DNA of 43,860 nt from Deltaproteobacteria bacterium (GTDB lineage: Bacteria > Myxococcota_C > UBA6777). The notes under the pieces were generated by a model. The model made no database searches and had not been told where the DNA came from. It saw nothing but the letters and a program-made list of their open reading frames with translations. Location of the stretch: the NCBI GenBank assembly GCA_006226375.1, contig SBHC01000015.1, forward strand, positions 1 through 43,860, written 5' to 3'. Shown here piece after piece: positions 43,621-43,860 of this stretch (position 1 is the first letter of the stretch; each line of letters begins with the position of its first letter). The position numbers and the translations under genes were made by a program.

Positions 43621-43860
43621 GCTGGATAGTCCTCTCTGCAAAGGTCAAAAGGAACGATCAACATGTTCAAACAGGCGAGTAGGTATCCATGCATGAAATG
43701 TTGAATGGTTTCTTCTCACCAAAGCAAAGAAGACACCGGATCTGTATTCTGAGGACGATCTTGAGTGTTTTTAGGTGACTATTCCGATTCTCTTGTCATT
43801 TCTGGAGAGTTTCATCCCCTACCCATGAGCACGTACGATGAATAAGTCATCGATCGATGA
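43621..43860. other. Upstream region of the triple-repeat lipoprotein, to the window edge
   Basis: 240 bp with no credible gene. It must carry the leftward promoter, which I could not identify. The last 14 bp, TCATCGATCGATGA (43847-43860), are a perfect palindrome that may continue beyond the window. Confidence 0.4.

Overview
The window reads as an ordinary chromosomal stretch of a Gram-negative bacterium close to the Myxococcota / former Deltaproteobacteria, at moderate GC (about 50-55% by eye, below classical myxobacteria). Pointers are CARDB repeats, MopE-type CDGKDNDCDG motifs, very large Cys-rich secreted proteins, PPC domains, lipoproteins with Dickkopf-like Cys tails, and proteins ending in Cys + membrane helix + Arg-Arg, which resembles MYXO-CTERM. 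I found no transposase, phage gene or CRISPR array. The assignment is inference from domain style; no marker gene such as rRNA is present.

Layout. 1-6.3 kb: membrane pentapeptide-repeat protein, two small exported proteins of unknown function, methionine-salvage mtnC (GTG start), a POTRA-less Omp85-like barrel and a GT1 glycosyltransferase. 6.3-24.2 kb: a surface-protein block with a small Cys-rich anchored protein, an 1852-aa CARDB/MopE protein, a convergent 2313-aa Cys-rich lipoprotein with two PPC domains, a class 3 lipase, and a beta-propeller protein with nine MopE-type repeats. 24.3-27.3 kb: acyl-CoA synthetase followed by an exported DUF4340-like protein. 27.5-30.2 kb: a promoter, a low-complexity protein, a 330-aa partner and a MORN-repeat protein, in one direction. 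30.3-32.0 kb: lipoprotein plus GspC-like PDZ protein. 32.1-35.7 kb: mtnP, a PfkB kinase and an orphan sensor kinase. 35.7-39.8 kb: haloalkane dehalogenase upstream of a PD40-M28-PDZ peptidase. 40.0-41.1 kb: tRNA-Leu(CAA) followed by about 0.9 kb of non-coding DNA packed with hairpins, short repeats and tRNA-Leu-derived copies. 41.1-43.6 kb: a lipoprotein with three long internal repeats.

How genes may work together. mtnC and mtnP, 29 kb apart, belong to the methionine salvage pathway, and the PfkB kinase next to mtnP may act on a related nucleoside or sugar. About half of the proteins are exported, and three carry the same kind of C-terminal Cys-helix-Arg-Arg tail, which suggests a shared surface-anchoring route. 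The most unusual parts are the repeat-rich non-coding zone behind tRNA-Leu, the modular giant surface proteins, and the unrecognised gene pair at 27.7-29.3 kb.

Starts were moved from the longest possible reading to a codon with a good ribosome binding site wherever the sequence allowed it; these choices are stated per gene. Domain names are from reading motifs by eye, without database searches.
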